Positions 8,808 through 17,785 of a DNA stretch of 64,000 bases are shown piece by piece. The position numbers and the translations under genes are program-made. This DNA comes from Lentzea nigeriaca (GTDB lineage Bacteria > Actinomycetota > Actinomycetes > Mycobacteriales > Pseudonocardiaceae), in contig NZ_JAFBCX010000018.1 of NCBI RefSeq assembly GCF_016907955.1, positions 62,001 through 126,000 of the forward strand. The letters run 5' to 3'. The notes below the pieces were generated by a model, which was given only the letters and a program-made list of their open reading frames with translations, made no database searches and was not told the origin of the DNA. The stretch's first letter is position 1. Every line of letters starts with the position of its first letter.

Positions 8808-9904
8808 AGCGGAAGCTGCAGCCGCAGCTGGAAACCGCCGTCCGGCGTCGGTCCGGTGTGGACCTTCCCGTCGAGCAGCGCGGCACGTTCGTGCAGTCCG
8901 ACGAGACCGTGGCGGGCGCTGGGCAACGCCAGCGCCGGCCTGGTCGGCGGCGTGTTGGTCACGGTGACGGTCAGGTCCGTGTCGTCGTGGCTGATGTCGA
9001 CGACCGCGCTGGCGCCGGGAGCGTGTTTGCGGACGTTGGTCAGCGCCTCCTGGACGGTGCGGTAGATGGCGCGCTGCGCAGCCGGTTCCACAGTGGACGG
9101 TGCGCTGCCCACGAGCCGGGCGTCGATCGCGCTGCCCTCGACGAGCCGCTCCAGGTCGGTCAGCTTCGGCTGGGGAGCGAGCTCGGTCGCCGGGGTGCCG
9201 GAGGCGCGCAGCAGGTTCACCATGTGCCGCAGCTCGTCGAGCGTGTTGACCGACAGCTGCCGCACGTTCTCGGCGGCCTGCTTCACGTTCGGATCAGGGG
9301 TGCTGACCTGGAGCGCCCCCGCCTGCACCGCGATCAGGCTCACCTGGTGGGACACGACGTCGTGCATCTCGCGGGCCAGCTGGTTGCGTTCCTGGGTGAG
9401 GATCGCCTGGGCGTCCATCCGCCGCTCGTGCTCGCGGGCCTGCTTGACCTCCTCGAGCCGCAGCGCCAGCTCGCGCTGGGTGTGCAGGAACTGGCCGAGC
9501 AGGATCGGCGCGAGAGCCGTCATCGTCATGTAGATGAGGCCGAGCAGCACGTCGGTGGTGAAGAACGTCTCGCTGATGTCGGACAGGGGGAAGGCGAGGC
9601 TGCCCGCGGCGAGCAGGCCGCAGCCGGCGAGCAACCACCAGTTGCGGTAGCGGGCGGACACCGAGTACAGCGCGACGATCATCGGGACGATCGCACCGGC
9701 CAGCACCGCGGCGGGCAGCGTCGCGGCGAACACCGGCAACGGCCACCGGTCGCGCGCCACGAGCGCCAGGACGGCGAGCACCGTCACGACGAGGTCGAGG
9801 GTCGTCGTCTCGGAGATGTCGGTGAGGGCGGTGAGCGTTCCCTCGACCGCGGCCACCGCGATCAGCGCGGCGGAGGTGACCCACGCGGGCAGCCGGCGCG
9901 TCAC
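8789..9904 (-). CDS. LuxR-type sensor histidine kinase
   Basis: A 371-residue kinase with four to five N-terminal membrane helices (residues about 8-140), a short helical linker, the HisKA_3 box LAREMHDVVSHQVSLIAVQ carrying the phospho-accepting His, and an HATPase_c domain (EALTNVRKHAPG, HGLVGLHERAALLDG). The family phosphorylates a NarL-type partner, encoded directly upstream. The GTG start overlaps the response regulator stop by four bases (GTGA). The 3' end overlaps the convergent ABC exporter by 19 bp. The signal is unknown. Confidence 0.92.
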   Translation of the reverse strand: MTRRLPAWVTSAALIAVAAVEGTLTALTDISETTTLDLVVTVLAVLALVARDRWPLPVFAATLPAAVLAGAIVPMIVALYSVSARYRNWWLLAGCGLLAAGSLAFPLSDISETFFTTDVLLGLIYMTMTALAPILLGQFLHTQRELALRLEEVKQAREHERRMDAQAILTQERNQLAREMHDVVSHQVSLIAVQAGALQVSTPDPNVKQAAENVRQLSVNTLDELRHMVNLLRASGTPATELAPQPKLTDLERLVEGSAIDARLVGSAPSTVEPAAQRAIYRTVQEALTNVRKHAPGASAVVDISHDDTDLTVTVTNTPPTRPALALPSARHGLVGLHERAALLDGKVHTGPTPDGGFQLRLQLPLHSVSS

Positions 9905-10554
9905 GACCGGCCGTCCGCGAGAAGACCCGCCCGTTCCGCGACCAGTGCGGCCTGCACCCTGCTGCCGACCCCCAGTTTGGTGAGGATCGCACTGACGTGG
10001 TCCTTCACCGTGCCGACGCTCACGTGGATCCGGACGCCGATGTCCGAGTTGGACAGTCCCTCGGCGATCAGCACGAGCACCGCGCGTTCCCGCTCGGTCA
10101 GTTGTTCGACCTGCGTCACGGCACCCGAGTCCGCCGCCGAGCCCAGATAGCCGTCCACGACGGTCCTGCTGACCTTCGACGACAGCACCACCCCGCCGGC
10201 GGCCAGCGTCCGCACCATCTGCGCGAGCTGGTCGGGCCCGGTGTCCTTGAGGATGAAGCCCGCCGCACCCGACCGCAGCGCCGTGGAGATGTACTCGTCG
10301 GAGTCGAACGTCGTCAGCATCGCGACGGTCGGCGGCGGCGTGAGGCGCTGCAGCTCGCGGAGGATCGTGAGCCCGTCCACGTCGGGCATCCTGATGTCGA
10401 GCAGCACGACGTCGGGCCGTTGCAGACTCACTTCGCGCACCGCCTGCGCGCCGGTGGCGGTGGCGACGACGTCGATGTCGCCCGCCGCCTGCAGGATCAG
10501 CCGGAAACCCGACCGCACCAGCTCCTCGTCGTCGACGACGACCACCCGGATCAT
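9901..10554 (-). CDS. NarL/FixJ-family response regulator
   Basis: A 217-residue regulator with a receiver domain (VVVDDEE, Asp53 in VLLDIRMPD, GFILKDTG) and a C-terminal LuxR HTH (LTERERAVLVLIAEGLSNSDIGVRI). ATG 10552-10554 has a strong AGGAGAAGG ribosome site; an upstream in-frame start would place that site inside the gene, so I reject it. It is first in a two-gene operon with the kinase, translationally coupled by GTGA. Confidence 0.93.
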   Translation of the reverse strand: MIRVVVVDDEELVRSGFRLILQAAGDIDVVATATGAQAVREVSLQRPDVVLLDIRMPDVDGLTILRELQRLTPPPTVAMLTTFDSDEYISTALRSGAAGFILKDTGPDQLAQMVRTLAAGGVVLSSKVSRTVVDGYLGSAADSGAVTQVEQLTERERAVLVLIAEGLSNSDIGVRIHVSVGTVKDHVSAILTKLGVGSRVQAALVAERAGLLADGRS

Positions 10555-10748
10555 GCCTTCTCCTGGATCCCGCACCTGCTCAGTGTCGTGGATCTCGCAA
10601 CACCCGCATCATCCGGGGCCCATCAGGCACAACCGGCCGACTGGCTGGTAGCGGCCCCCCGACCGGCGGGGGAGCCGTGCCGGGACGTGTCCTCAGTGGA
10701 CGCTAGGCTTGCGCGCACCCTGCGGCCAGTCGACGAGGAACACCACGC

Positions 10749-12011
10749 ATGAACTCCTTCCTGCTCGCCATCGCCCTTGCCATCGCGGTGCGGTCACTGG
10801 CCGCCGGCCGGCTCGACCGGTGGAACCTCGGCGCGCCGATCATCATGGTCGTCGCGGGTGTCGTCGTGGGCCTGCTCAACGACAACTCGATCAACGCCGT
10901 GCTGAACACCGAGACCGTGCAGTACGTGGCCGAGATCATCCTGGCGGTGCTGCTGTTCGTCGACGCCACGGAGGTCCGTGCGGGCCGGTTCTGGGGCAAC
11001 TGGCCGGGCGTGGTGGCCCGCCTGCTGTTCCTGGCGCTCCCGCTGAGCCTCGGCGCGGCGATGCTGGTGGGCTGGGCGCTGTTCCCCGGCCTGCCCTGGC
11101 CGGTGCTCCTGCTGATCGCCGGGGTCGTCGTCCCGATCGACTTCGCGCCCGCCGAACGCGTGGTGCGCGACCGCGGCCTGTCCGCGAAGGTCCGCAGCGT
11201 GCTGAACGTGGAGGGCGGCTACAACGACGGTATCGTCTCCCCGCTGTTCCTGTTCGCGCTGCTCATGGCGGGCGACGTGACCCAGGAGCGCACCCCGCTC
11301 GAGGCGCTCGCGACCGTCGTCCCGTTCGCGCTCAAGGCCCTGCTCGTCGGCATCGTCGTCGGTTCGCTGCTGGCGTGGCTGATGGACCGCGCCCAGCGCG
11401 CCGGCTGGCTCACCGACCAGTCGGGCCGCGTCATCGTGCTGCTGGCGCCCCTGACGACCTACGCGTTGACGGCCCTCATCGACGGCAACGGCTTCGTCGC
11501 CTCCTTCGTCTGCGGCATCGCGTTCCGCTACGTCCACCGCACGGCCACGGCCCGGCGGATCCGGCAGACCGCGACCGAGCACAACGGCGCGAGCTCGATG
11601 CACGAGAACTTCCGCCTGCTGGAGGACGTCACCTCGGTGCTGATGATGCTGATGTGGTTCGTCGTGGGCATCGCCGCCGTGCTCGTCTACTCCAACGGGG
11701 TGTCCTGGCAGGTCCTGCTGTTCTGCGCGGCGGTACTCACCGTCGTGCGGATGGTGCCGGTCCACGTCTCCCTGCTGGGCTCGACGCTGTCGCAACGCGA
11801 ACGCCTGCTCGTCGGCGCCCTCGGCCCGCGTGGAACCACGTCGATCGTCTTCGGCCTGCTGGCGTTCAACAAGCTGCCGAGCAGCGACGCGGCCGACACC
11901 ATCCTGCTGATCACGGTGACCTGCGTCCTGGGCAGCGTGCTGCTGCACGGCTTGGGCGCAGGCCCGCTCGTGCGCCGCGTGAAGACCACCGGCGCCGTCC
12001 ACAAAGGATGA
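10749..12011 (+). CDS. CPA1-type cation:proton antiporter
   Basis: A 420-residue membrane protein with about twelve hydrophobic helices. The CPA1/NhaP core is recognisable: VVVPIDFAPAERVVRD replaces the usual TDPA region, and VEGGYNDGIVSP is the E-x-x-x-ND motif in the middle of the transport core. Such proteins exchange Na+ or K+ for protons across the plasma membrane and support pH and salt homeostasis. ATG 10749 follows GAGGAA. The stop codon abuts the stop of the convergent cupin gene with no gap. Confidence 0.9.
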   Translation: MNSFLLAIALAIAVRSLAAGRLDRWNLGAPIIMVVAGVVVGLLNDNSINAVLNTETVQYVAEIILAVLLFVDATEVRAGRFWGNWPGVVARLLFLALPLSLGAAMLVGWALFPGLPWPVLLLIAGVVVPIDFAPAERVVRDRGLSAKVRSVLNVEGGYNDGIVSPLFLFALLMAGDVTQERTPLEALATVVPFALKALLVGIVVGSLLAWLMDRAQRAGWLTDQSGRVIVLLAPLTTYALTALIDGNGFVASFVCGIAFRYVHRTATARRIRQTATEHNGASSMHENFRLLEDVTSVLMMLMWFVVGIAAVLVYSNGVSWQVLLFCAAVLTVVRMVPVHVSLLGSTLSQRERLLVGALGPRGTTSIVFGLLAFNKLPSSDAADTILLITVTCVLGSVLLHGLGAGPLVRRVKTTGAVHKG

Positions 12012-12377
12012 TCAGCGCCGCTTGGCGTACTCGTTCTCGCCCTCCCAGTCGACCAGTACGCACGGCTCGTCGCCCAGCACCCACGCGTCGTGTCCCGGCG
12101 CCGCGACCATGAGGTCGCCGGGGCCGATCTCCTGCTCCTCGCCGTCGTCCATGACGATCTTCATTCGGCCCGACACGCAGTAGCCCCGGTGGGCCACCTG
12201 ACAGCTGTCGGTCTGGGCGATCGGCTTGACGTGCTCCGACCAGCGCCAGCCGGGCTGGAAGACGGCGCGCCCGACGGGGCCGGAGTCGATGTTGAGCAGG
12301 TCGAGCTGACCCATGCCCTGCTCGAAGGGGCGGGTTTCCTCTGGGGTGTCGAAGTGCTTGACGAGCAGACCGGACAT
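12012..12377 (-). CDS. Cupin-domain protein
   Basis: A 121-residue single-domain cupin (MSGLLVKHFDTPEETRPF start). The barrel carries VAHRGYCVSGRMKIVMDDGEEQEIGPGDLMVAAPGHDAWVLG, in which the metal-binding HxH of cupin motif 1 is reduced to a single His, so enzyme activity is doubtful; binding of a small ligand or another metal set is possible. ATG 12375-12377 has AGGAGG. It is monocistronic as far as visible. Confidence 0.8.
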   Translation of the reverse strand: MSGLLVKHFDTPEETRPFEQGMGQLDLLNIDSGPVGRAVFQPGWRWSEHVKPIAQTDSCQVAHRGYCVSGRMKIVMDDGEEQEIGPGDLMVAAPGHDAWVLGDEPCVLVDWEGENEYAKRR

Positions 12378-12566
12378 GGCCGCCTCCTGAGGGTGGGAAC
12401 TGGTCCCCCAGGACAGCACCCGACAGGCCCTGCCCGCCCGTGGCAGATGGCCTGTTCGGTAGGGCCGAAAGGACGCAGCCATTGGGCCTTGGCGACGTGG
12501 CGTGGCAGGCCGGTTCCGCTGGGTGACCCAGGTCGGAGCCGCGTACCAGCGGAGATGAAAGAGTGG

Positions 12567-13412
12567 CTACCCGAGCCCGTGGATCACGGCCAGCGCGTGC
12601 TCGCGCGCCGGTGCGCTCAGCCTCGTGTTGAGCTCCTCGAACAACGTCTCCGCCGTCACGCCGTTCCACCCCGGCGGGAGGAGCGACAGCGGCAGGCCGG
12701 GATCGCTGTAGGGCAGGCGCCGCCACTGGGTCAGCATCGGCACGTACGTCTGGAAGGCCTGCTCCGGCGTGGTGACGCCGGACGGCAGGGCGTCGAGGAC
12801 CGGGCGATGGCGGCGCACGAAGTCCGCGTACAGGTCGGCCAGCTCGTCGAGGTCCCACCAGGCGCGGACCTTCGAGCGCAGGTCGCCGAACGCGAAGTGG
12901 TCGCCGGTGAAGATGTCGACGTACTCGGCGAGGCCGCGGCGTTCCAGGGTGCGCCTGGTCTCCGTGGCCAGGTTGCCCGGTGCCACCCAGACGCCGGGGG
13001 CGGCGGTGCCGAAGCCCAGCTGGGTCAGGGTGGTGCGCAGGGCGTGGCGCTTCTCGCGTTCGGACTCGGGGACGGAGAACACGACGACGAGCCAGCCGTC
13101 GTCCAGCGTCGCCCGCCGGCGTTCGAAGATCCGGGCGTCGCCCTCCGCGAGGGTGTCCAGGGTGGACTCGGAGAGGGCGTAGCCAGCGGCACCGTCACGG
13201 CGGTCGCTGCGCACGACGCCGCGGCGCTTCAGGCGGGAGATCGACGACCGGACGGCCTGGCCCTCCACGCCGAGGTCGGCCATCAGCTGCACGACGGAGG
13301 CCACGGAGAGCCAGTTGTCCTCGCCGCGCGCGTACAGGCCGAAGATCGTGACGATCAGCGGGCCGAGCCGGTCGCGCCCGGCAGGGGCCGCCGGGCCGGG
13401 TTCGGTGGTCAC
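12567..13412 (-). CDS. PaaX-family transcriptional regulator
   Basis: A 281-residue PaaX-type repressor. It has an N-terminal winged HTH (SVASVVQLMADLGVEGQAVRSSISRLKRRGVV), a central domain beginning DDGWLVVVFSVPESEREKRHALRTTLTQLGFG and the conserved YVPMLTQWRRLPYSDPGLPLSLLPPGW C-terminal region. PaaX proteins sense aryl-CoA thioesters, classically phenylacetyl-CoA, and repress aromatic degradation operons. It is the last gene of a minus operon with the FAH hydrolase and RidA, opposite the aryl-CoA ligase/monooxygenase operon, so its likely effector is the CoA thioester made by that ligase. The start GTG 13410-13412 has only a distant ribosome site. Confidence 0.9.
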   Translation of the reverse strand: MTTEPGPAAPAGRDRLGPLIVTIFGLYARGEDNWLSVASVVQLMADLGVEGQAVRSSISRLKRRGVVRSDRRDGAAGYALSESTLDTLAEGDARIFERRRATLDDGWLVVVFSVPESEREKRHALRTTLTQLGFGTAAPGVWVAPGNLATETRRTLERRGLAEYVDIFTGDHFAFGDLRSKVRAWWDLDELADLYADFVRRHRPVLDALPSGVTTPEQAFQTYVPMLTQWRRLPYSDPGLPLSLLPPGWNGVTAETLFEELNTRLSAPAREHALAVIHGLG

Positions 13413-13443
13413 CGCGACGTTCAGCGCCCTCTCCTCACCTTGA

Positions 13444-14304
13444 TCAGCTGCGGGTGAGCTTATCGGTCAGCGTGACGGTGTTGCGCAGCTCGCCCAGGCC
13501 GCTGACCCGCGTGACGACGACGTCGCCGTCACGCAGGAAGATCTGCGGCTCACGTGCGTTGCCGATGCCGCTGGGCGTGCCGGTGAGGATCACGTCCCCG
13601 GCGCGCAGGGTCATGCCGTGGCTGAGCTCGGCGATGATCCGGGCGAACGAGAACGCCATCTGCGCGCTGGAGGCATTCTGCAGCAGCACGCCGTTGACCT
13701 CGCACTGCACCTGCATCTCCGTGAGATCGGCGGAGTCGGCGGTTGTGATCCACGGGCCGAGCGGCATCGTGGCGTCGAGGCTCTTGCCCTTGAGCCACTG
13801 TCCGCCGTGCGCGCGTTGGAGGTCGCGCTGGGACACGTCGTTGGCGACGAGGAAGCCGAAGACGTGGTCGAGGGCCTTCTCCTCGGGGATCGAGCGCCCG
13901 TCGAGGCCGATGACCAAGGCGATTTCGGCTTCGTAGTCCCACTTCTGGGAGATGTCCGGGTCGTAGGCGATGTCGTCGTACGGGCCGATGACCGTGTCCG
14001 GGCCCTTGGTGAAGAAGGTGGGGTGCTCGGGCAGCGCGACGGGATCCTGGCCCTCGCGCCTGCCCTTCGACTCCTCGAAGTGGTCGACGTAGTTCCAGCC
14101 GGTGCACAGGACGTCGCGGTTGAAGCGGTGCAGCGGTGACTCCAGGCGGACTGACGAGAGTGGCAGCACGTCGCCGCGCTCACCCGCCGGGCCTCCGCGC
14201 ACGATGTCGTCCACAGTGGTGGGCAGCAGTGCGATCGACTGCTCGGCCTCGTCCACGACTCCGGCCCGGCGGACGCCGTCGACGGTCACGGAAGCGAGTT
14301 TCAC
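13444..14304 (-). CDS. Fumarylacetoacetate hydrolase-family protein
   Basis: A 286-residue FAH-family enzyme. The metal-binding acidic motif WDYEAEIALVIG, the FGFLVANDVSQRDLQ region and the LRAGDVILTGTPSGIG motif are all present. Family members hydrolyse C-C bonds in acylpyruvates (fumarylpyruvate, acylpyruvate) or act as decarboxylases/hydratases in ring-cleavage pathways. Its position between ridA and the PaaX regulator supports a late step of the aromatic pathway, cleavage of a ring-opened acylpyruvate. GTG 14302-14304 has GGGGAC upstream. The exact substrate is inferred from context. Confidence 0.88.
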   Translation of the reverse strand: MKLASVTVDGVRRAGVVDEAEQSIALLPTTVDDIVRGGPAGERGDVLPLSSVRLESPLHRFNRDVLCTGWNYVDHFEESKGRREGQDPVALPEHPTFFTKGPDTVIGPYDDIAYDPDISQKWDYEAEIALVIGLDGRSIPEEKALDHVFGFLVANDVSQRDLQRAHGGQWLKGKSLDATMPLGPWITTADSADLTEMQVQCEVNGVLLQNASSAQMAFSFARIIAELSHGMTLRAGDVILTGTPSGIGNAREPQIFLRDGDVVVTRVSGLGELRNTVTLTDKLTRS

Positions 14305-14337
14305 TATCGTGTCCCCATTTCGATGATCATGAAACCG

Positions 14338-14751
14338 CTATGGTCTGATCAGGCGGTTCTCGGGGATCACGGCGACCCCGAGGATCTCGATGAGGGCCTC
14401 CGGCTGCCACAGCGCGGTGCAGCCGATGCCCGCCATGGCCGGGTAGACGGGGCCCGCGAGCTCGCGCCACACCTTGCCGATCTCCTTGCCGTGGGCCTGA
14501 TAGTCCGGGATGTCTGTGAGGTAGATGGTGATGCTGACCAGGTCCTCCGGCTCGCCGCCCGCCGCGCGCAGCGTGGTCAGCACGTTGCCGAACGCCTGGC
14601 GGAACTGCTCCACGATGCCGCCGGGGACGATCTTCATGTCGGCGTCGAGCGCCGTCTGCCCGCCCAGGTACAGGGTGGTGCCCGCGAGCGTGCCGTGCGA
14701 GTAGCCGCTCGGTGCGGGAAGGCTGGCCGGGTTCACTGCTACAGGCCTCAT
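14338..14751 (-). CDS. RidA-family enamine/imine deaminase
   Basis: A 137-residue RidA/YjgF-fold protein with typical segments YSHGTLAGTTLYLGGQTALDADMKIVPGG, AFGNVLTTLRAAGGEPEDLVSITIYLTD and PAMAGIGCTALWQPEALIEILGVAVIPEN. RidA proteins hydrolyse reactive enamines and imines. The family includes 2-aminomuconate deaminases of aminophenol pathways, which fits a role in deaminating an amino-substituted ring-cleavage product here. It is first in the minus operon (33 bp before the FAH gene) and separated from the divergent cupin gene by only 31 bp. Confidence 0.88.
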   Translation of the reverse strand: MRPVAVNPASLPAPSGYSHGTLAGTTLYLGGQTALDADMKIVPGGIVEQFRQAFGNVLTTLRAAGGEPEDLVSITIYLTDIPDYQAHGKEIGKVWRELAGPVYPAMAGIGCTALWQPEALIEILGVAVIPENRLIRP

Positions 14752-14754
14752 GCG

Positions 14755-14765
14755 TATTGACAATA
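14755..14765. promoter_or_regulatory. Palindrome TATTGACAATA in 31-bp divergent intergenic region
   Basis: An AT-rich palindrome (TATTG A CAATA) in otherwise GC-rich DNA, centred 9 bp from the ridA start and 23 bp from the cupin start. It is the only symmetrical element between the two operons and is a candidate operator, possibly for the PaaX-type regulator. This is inference from position. Confidence 0.35.
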
Positions 14766-14782
14766 TCTGACGGCGGTGAAGA

Positions 14783-15274
14783 ATGCGATATATGGAGCCC
14801 GACCTGAGCAAGTACCAGCTCGAAGGCGACAACTCGATGTACCGGCTGCCCAGTGGCCTGGTCGCCCCGGTGGTGACGCGCGGCGGCATGGAGAACCCGG
14901 ACACCGCGAACTCCGGCGGCGCGATCCGGGTCTCCGGCGTGAGCATCCAGCACACCCCGGCGACGAAGCTGTGGTTCGGCAAGGTCACCAACGAACCCGG
15001 CTACCGCTCGGTGACCCACCACCACGGTGAGGCCGAGACCGGCGGCTACGTGCTGTCCGGCCGCGCGCGGATCTACTTCGGCGAGAAGTTCGAGGACTAC
15101 GTCGACATGGAGGAGGGCGACTGGGTGTTCGTGCCGCCGTTCATGCCGCACATCGAGTGCAACCTCTCCCGCAACAAGCCGCTGACGTGGATGACGACGC
15201 GCACCCCGGAGAACATCGTGGTCAACCTCGACGACGTCCCCGACGAGGACCTGCGCGACTGGCTGACCCGATGA
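14783..15274 (+). CDS. Cupin protein, candidate ring-cleavage dioxygenase
   Basis: A 163-residue single cupin with an intact metal site: His79-x-His81-x3-Glu85 in THHHGEAET and His123 in FMPHIE. Its size resembles bacterial 3-hydroxyanthranilate 3,4-dioxygenase (single cupin, about 170-180 residues) rather than the larger bicupin gentisate dioxygenases. With an aryl-CoA ligase, hydroxylase and thioesterase downstream, it is the best candidate in the cluster for an Fe-dependent ring-cleavage enzyme, though it could be a ligand-binding cupin. ATG 14783 is chosen; ATG 14792 is an alternative. Its stop overlaps the next start (ATGA). Confidence 0.75.
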   Translation: MRYMEPDLSKYQLEGDNSMYRLPSGLVAPVVTRGGMENPDTANSGGAIRVSGVSIQHTPATKLWFGKVTNEPGYRSVTHHHGEAETGGYVLSGRARIYFGEKFEDYVDMEEGDWVFVPPFMPHIECNLSRNKPLTWMTTRTPENIVVNLDDVPDEDLRDWLTR

Positions 15275-16167
15275 CGGCCGGCACCTCCGCGATCTTCACT
15301 TCGGCCATCACGCTGGAGAAAGCCGATCCGGAGCACTTCGACCTGGCCTTCACCGCCGTCACGCAGCAGTGCCCGTGGCCCAAGGCGTACGGGGGAGACC
15401 TGGTCGCCGCCGCGGCCGCCGCGGCCATGCGTTCGGTGACCGACGGCAAGACGATGCACTCGATGCACAGCTACTTCCTGCGCCCGGCCGACATCGGCGC
15501 GCAGGTGCGCTACGAGGTGGAGGTGCTGCGCGACGGCAGGGGCTACAGCACCCGGCAGGTGCGCGGCTACCAGAACGGCAAGCCCCTCTACGTCTGCCTG
15601 GCGAACTTCGCCGTCGGCGAGTCCGGCGGCTGCTTCGAGGCCTCGTTCACCGATGACCTGCCCGGCCCCGACGACCTGCCCAGTTCGGCGGAGTACCTCG
15701 CCGGACGCAGCGGCGGCTCGATGACCGAGGTGTCGAAGGCGTACTGGTCCGGTGGCCGCAGTTTCGACATGCGGCACGTGCCCGGCCCCGTGTACCTCGC
15801 GGTCGAGGGCGAGCGGGCGCCGCACCAGGCGGTGTGGATCAAACCGTTCGACGCGCTGCGCCCGGTCGAGGGACTGACCGACGCCCAACGGGATCTCGCC
15901 GCGCTGGCCTACGTCTGCGACTACACGATCCTGGAGCCCGTCCTGCGGGTGCTCGACCTGCCGTGGGCACAGCCGGGACTCGTCACCGCGAGCCTCGACC
16001 ACGCGATGTGGTTCCACCGCCAGGGCCCGGTCGGCGACTGGCTGCTCTACGCGCAGGACGCGGTCGCCGCCGACGGGGGCCGTGGCCTGGGGTACGGCCG
16101 CTTCTTCACGCGCGACGGCGGGCACCTCGCCACCGTTGCCCAGGAAGGCATGATCCGCGCCTCTTGA
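15271..16167 (+). CDS. TesB-like acyl-CoA thioesterase
   Basis: A 298-residue double-hotdog thioesterase II. Features are FTAVTQQCPWPKAYGGDLVAAAAAAAMRSV at the first hotdog, MHSMHSYFLRPADIGAQVRYEVEVLRDGRGYSTRQV and the second hotdog with ASLDHAMWFHRQGPVGDWLLY, where the Asp-His-x-x-W signature of TesB proteins is clear. It should hydrolyse an acyl- or aroyl-CoA, here most simply releasing the hydroxylated aromatic acid from its CoA ester before ring cleavage. ATGA overlap with the cupin gene indicates translational coupling. Confidence 0.88.
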   Translation: MTAGTSAIFTSAITLEKADPEHFDLAFTAVTQQCPWPKAYGGDLVAAAAAAAMRSVTDGKTMHSMHSYFLRPADIGAQVRYEVEVLRDGRGYSTRQVRGYQNGKPLYVCLANFAVGESGGCFEASFTDDLPGPDDLPSSAEYLAGRSGGSMTEVSKAYWSGGRSFDMRHVPGPVYLAVEGERAPHQAVWIKPFDALRPVEGLTDAQRDLAALAYVCDYTILEPVLRVLDLPWAQPGLVTASLDHAMWFHRQGPVGDWLLYAQDAVAADGGRGLGYGRFFTRDGGHLATVAQEGMIRAS

Positions 16168-16198
16168 CCCGCCGCCACGGGTCCAGGAAGGACTCAGC

Positions 16199-17785
16199 AT
16201 GGACACCTTCGCCCGCGACCACCTACCGCCCGCGGCGTTGTGGCCGACGATCGAGTTCACCACGCCGGAGCTGCAGTACCCGGACCGCCTCAACGCCGCC
16301 ACCGAGCTCATCGACGTGCCCGTGGCGAGGTTCGGCCCCGACCGCCCGGCGCTGCGCACCCCGGCGGGCGAGGTGTGGTCCTACGGCGAACTGCGGACCC
16401 GCGCCAACCAGGTGGCGCGGGTGCTGACCGAGGACTTCGATCTCGTTGCAGGGCAACGGGTTCTGCTGCGTTCGCCGAACAACCCGTGGACCGTGGCCGC
16501 GTGGCTCGGCGTGCTGAAGGCCGGCGGTGTCGTGGTGACCACCATGGCGGCGCTGCGCACCCGTGAGCTGACGCCGATCGTGGAGCGGACCCGTCCGTCG
16601 ATCGCCTTGGTGGATGACCGGTTCGCGGAGGACGTTCGCGCTCTGCCGACGCTGACCGTGGTGACGTACGACGACCTCGCGGCACGCTGCGGGACGAAGC
16701 CGGGGGAGTTCACCGCCGTGGACACCGCCGCCGACGACGTGGCGCTGCTGGCACCGACGTCCGGCAGCACCGGCACACCCAAGATCACCATGCACTTCCA
16801 CCGCGACGTGCTGTCGATCGACAACACCTTCGGCCGCCATGTGTTGCAGTTGAACGAGAACGACCTAGTCGCGTGCACGGCGCCGTTCGCGTTCACGTTC
16901 GGTCTGGGCATGCTCGTCGTGTTCCCGTTGCGGGCCGGTGCCTGCGCGCTGCTGACCGAGGCCGCCACGCCCGCCCAGGTCGCGGATCTGGTGCAGCAGC
17001 ACGGAGTCACGGTGCTCGCGACGGCACCGACCGCGTACAAGGCGATCCTGCGGGACGGCGTGGACGGCAAGCTCGCCGGGTTGCGGACCGCGGTGTCGGC
17101 CGGTGAGCACATCCCGCGCGAGACGTGGGAGCGCCTGCGGGACAGGCTGGGGCTCAAGGTGATCGACGGCATCGGTGCCACGGAGTTGTTGCACATCTTC
17201 ATCTCCGCCGCCGGTGACGACATCCGGCCGGGTTCCACCGGGAAGCCGGTGCCCGGCTACCGCGCCGCGATCCTCGATCCCGACGGTCTCGAACTGGGTG
17301 TCGGTGAACCGGGCCGGCTCGGCGTGATCGGGCCGGTCGGCTGCCGCTACCTCGACGACGTGCGGCAGAAGGACTACGTGGTGAACGGCTGGAACGTCAC
17401 CGGCGACGTCTTCCACCGGGACTCCGACGGCTACTTCCACTACCACGCCCGCAGCGACCACATGATCGTCTCGTCCGGCTACAACATCGGCGGGCCGGAG
17501 GTCGAGGAGGCCATCGACACGCACCCGGACGTGGTGGAGTCCGCCGTCGTCGCCAAGCCCGACGAGGAACGCGGCTCGGTCGTGTGCGCCTTCGTGGTGC
17601 TGCGCGAGGGCGTGGAGGGCGACGCCGCGAAGGCCAAGGAGATCCAGGACCACGTCAAGCAGACCATCGCCCCCTACAAGTACCCGCGCGACGTGCGGTT
17701 CCGCACCTCGTTGCCGCGCAACGCGAGCGGCAAGCTGCAGCGGTTCGCGCTCCGCAAGATCGTCGAGGACGAGGTTCTGACGTGA
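16199..17785 (+). CDS. Aryl-CoA ligase (2-aminobenzoate/benzoate-CoA ligase type)
   Basis: A 528-residue AMP-forming adenylating enzyme. The phosphate loop TSGSTGTPK is at residues 187-195; GIGATELLHIFIS, VNGWNVTGDVFHRDSDGYFHYHARSDHMIVSSGYNIGGPEVEEAI and the C-terminal lysine in NASGKLQRFALRK complete the ANL signature. The overall pattern is that of benzoate- and 2-aminobenzoate-CoA ligases. It activates an aromatic acid with ATP and CoA. Directly downstream (GTGA overlap) lies the matching aroyl-CoA monooxygenase, which makes anthranilate or salicylate the likely substrate. Confidence 0.9.
   Translation: MDTFARDHLPPAALWPTIEFTTPELQYPDRLNAATELIDVPVARFGPDRPALRTPAGEVWSYGELRTRANQVARVLTEDFDLVAGQRVLLRSPNNPWTVAAWLGVLKAGGVVVTTMAALRTRELTPIVERTRPSIALVDDRFAEDVRALPTLTVVTYDDLAARCGTKPGEFTAVDTAADDVALLAPTSGSTGTPKITMHFHRDVLSIDNTFGRHVLQLNENDLVACTAPFAFTFGLGMLVVFPLRAGACALLTEAATPAQVADLVQQHGVTVLATAPTAYKAILRDGVDGKLAGLRTAVSAGEHIPRETWERLRDRLGLKVIDGIGATELLHIFISAAGDDIRPGSTGKPVPGYRAAILDPDGLELGVGEPGRLGVIGPVGCRYLDDVRQKDYVVNGWNVTGDVFHRDSDGYFHYHARSDHMIVSSGYNIGGPEVEEAIDTHPDVVESAVVAKPDEERGSVVCAFVVLREGVEGDAAKAKEIQDHVKQTIAPYKYPRDVRFRTSLPRNASGKLQRFALRKIVEDEVLT

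Noticed and set aside
12394..12407. GGGAACTGGTCCCC before the cupin gene as another DosR box
   Set aside because: Only one arm matches (GGTCCC); the centre is about 23 bp from the start codon, unlike the 62-71 bp of the other sites, and the gene lies outside the dormancy island.
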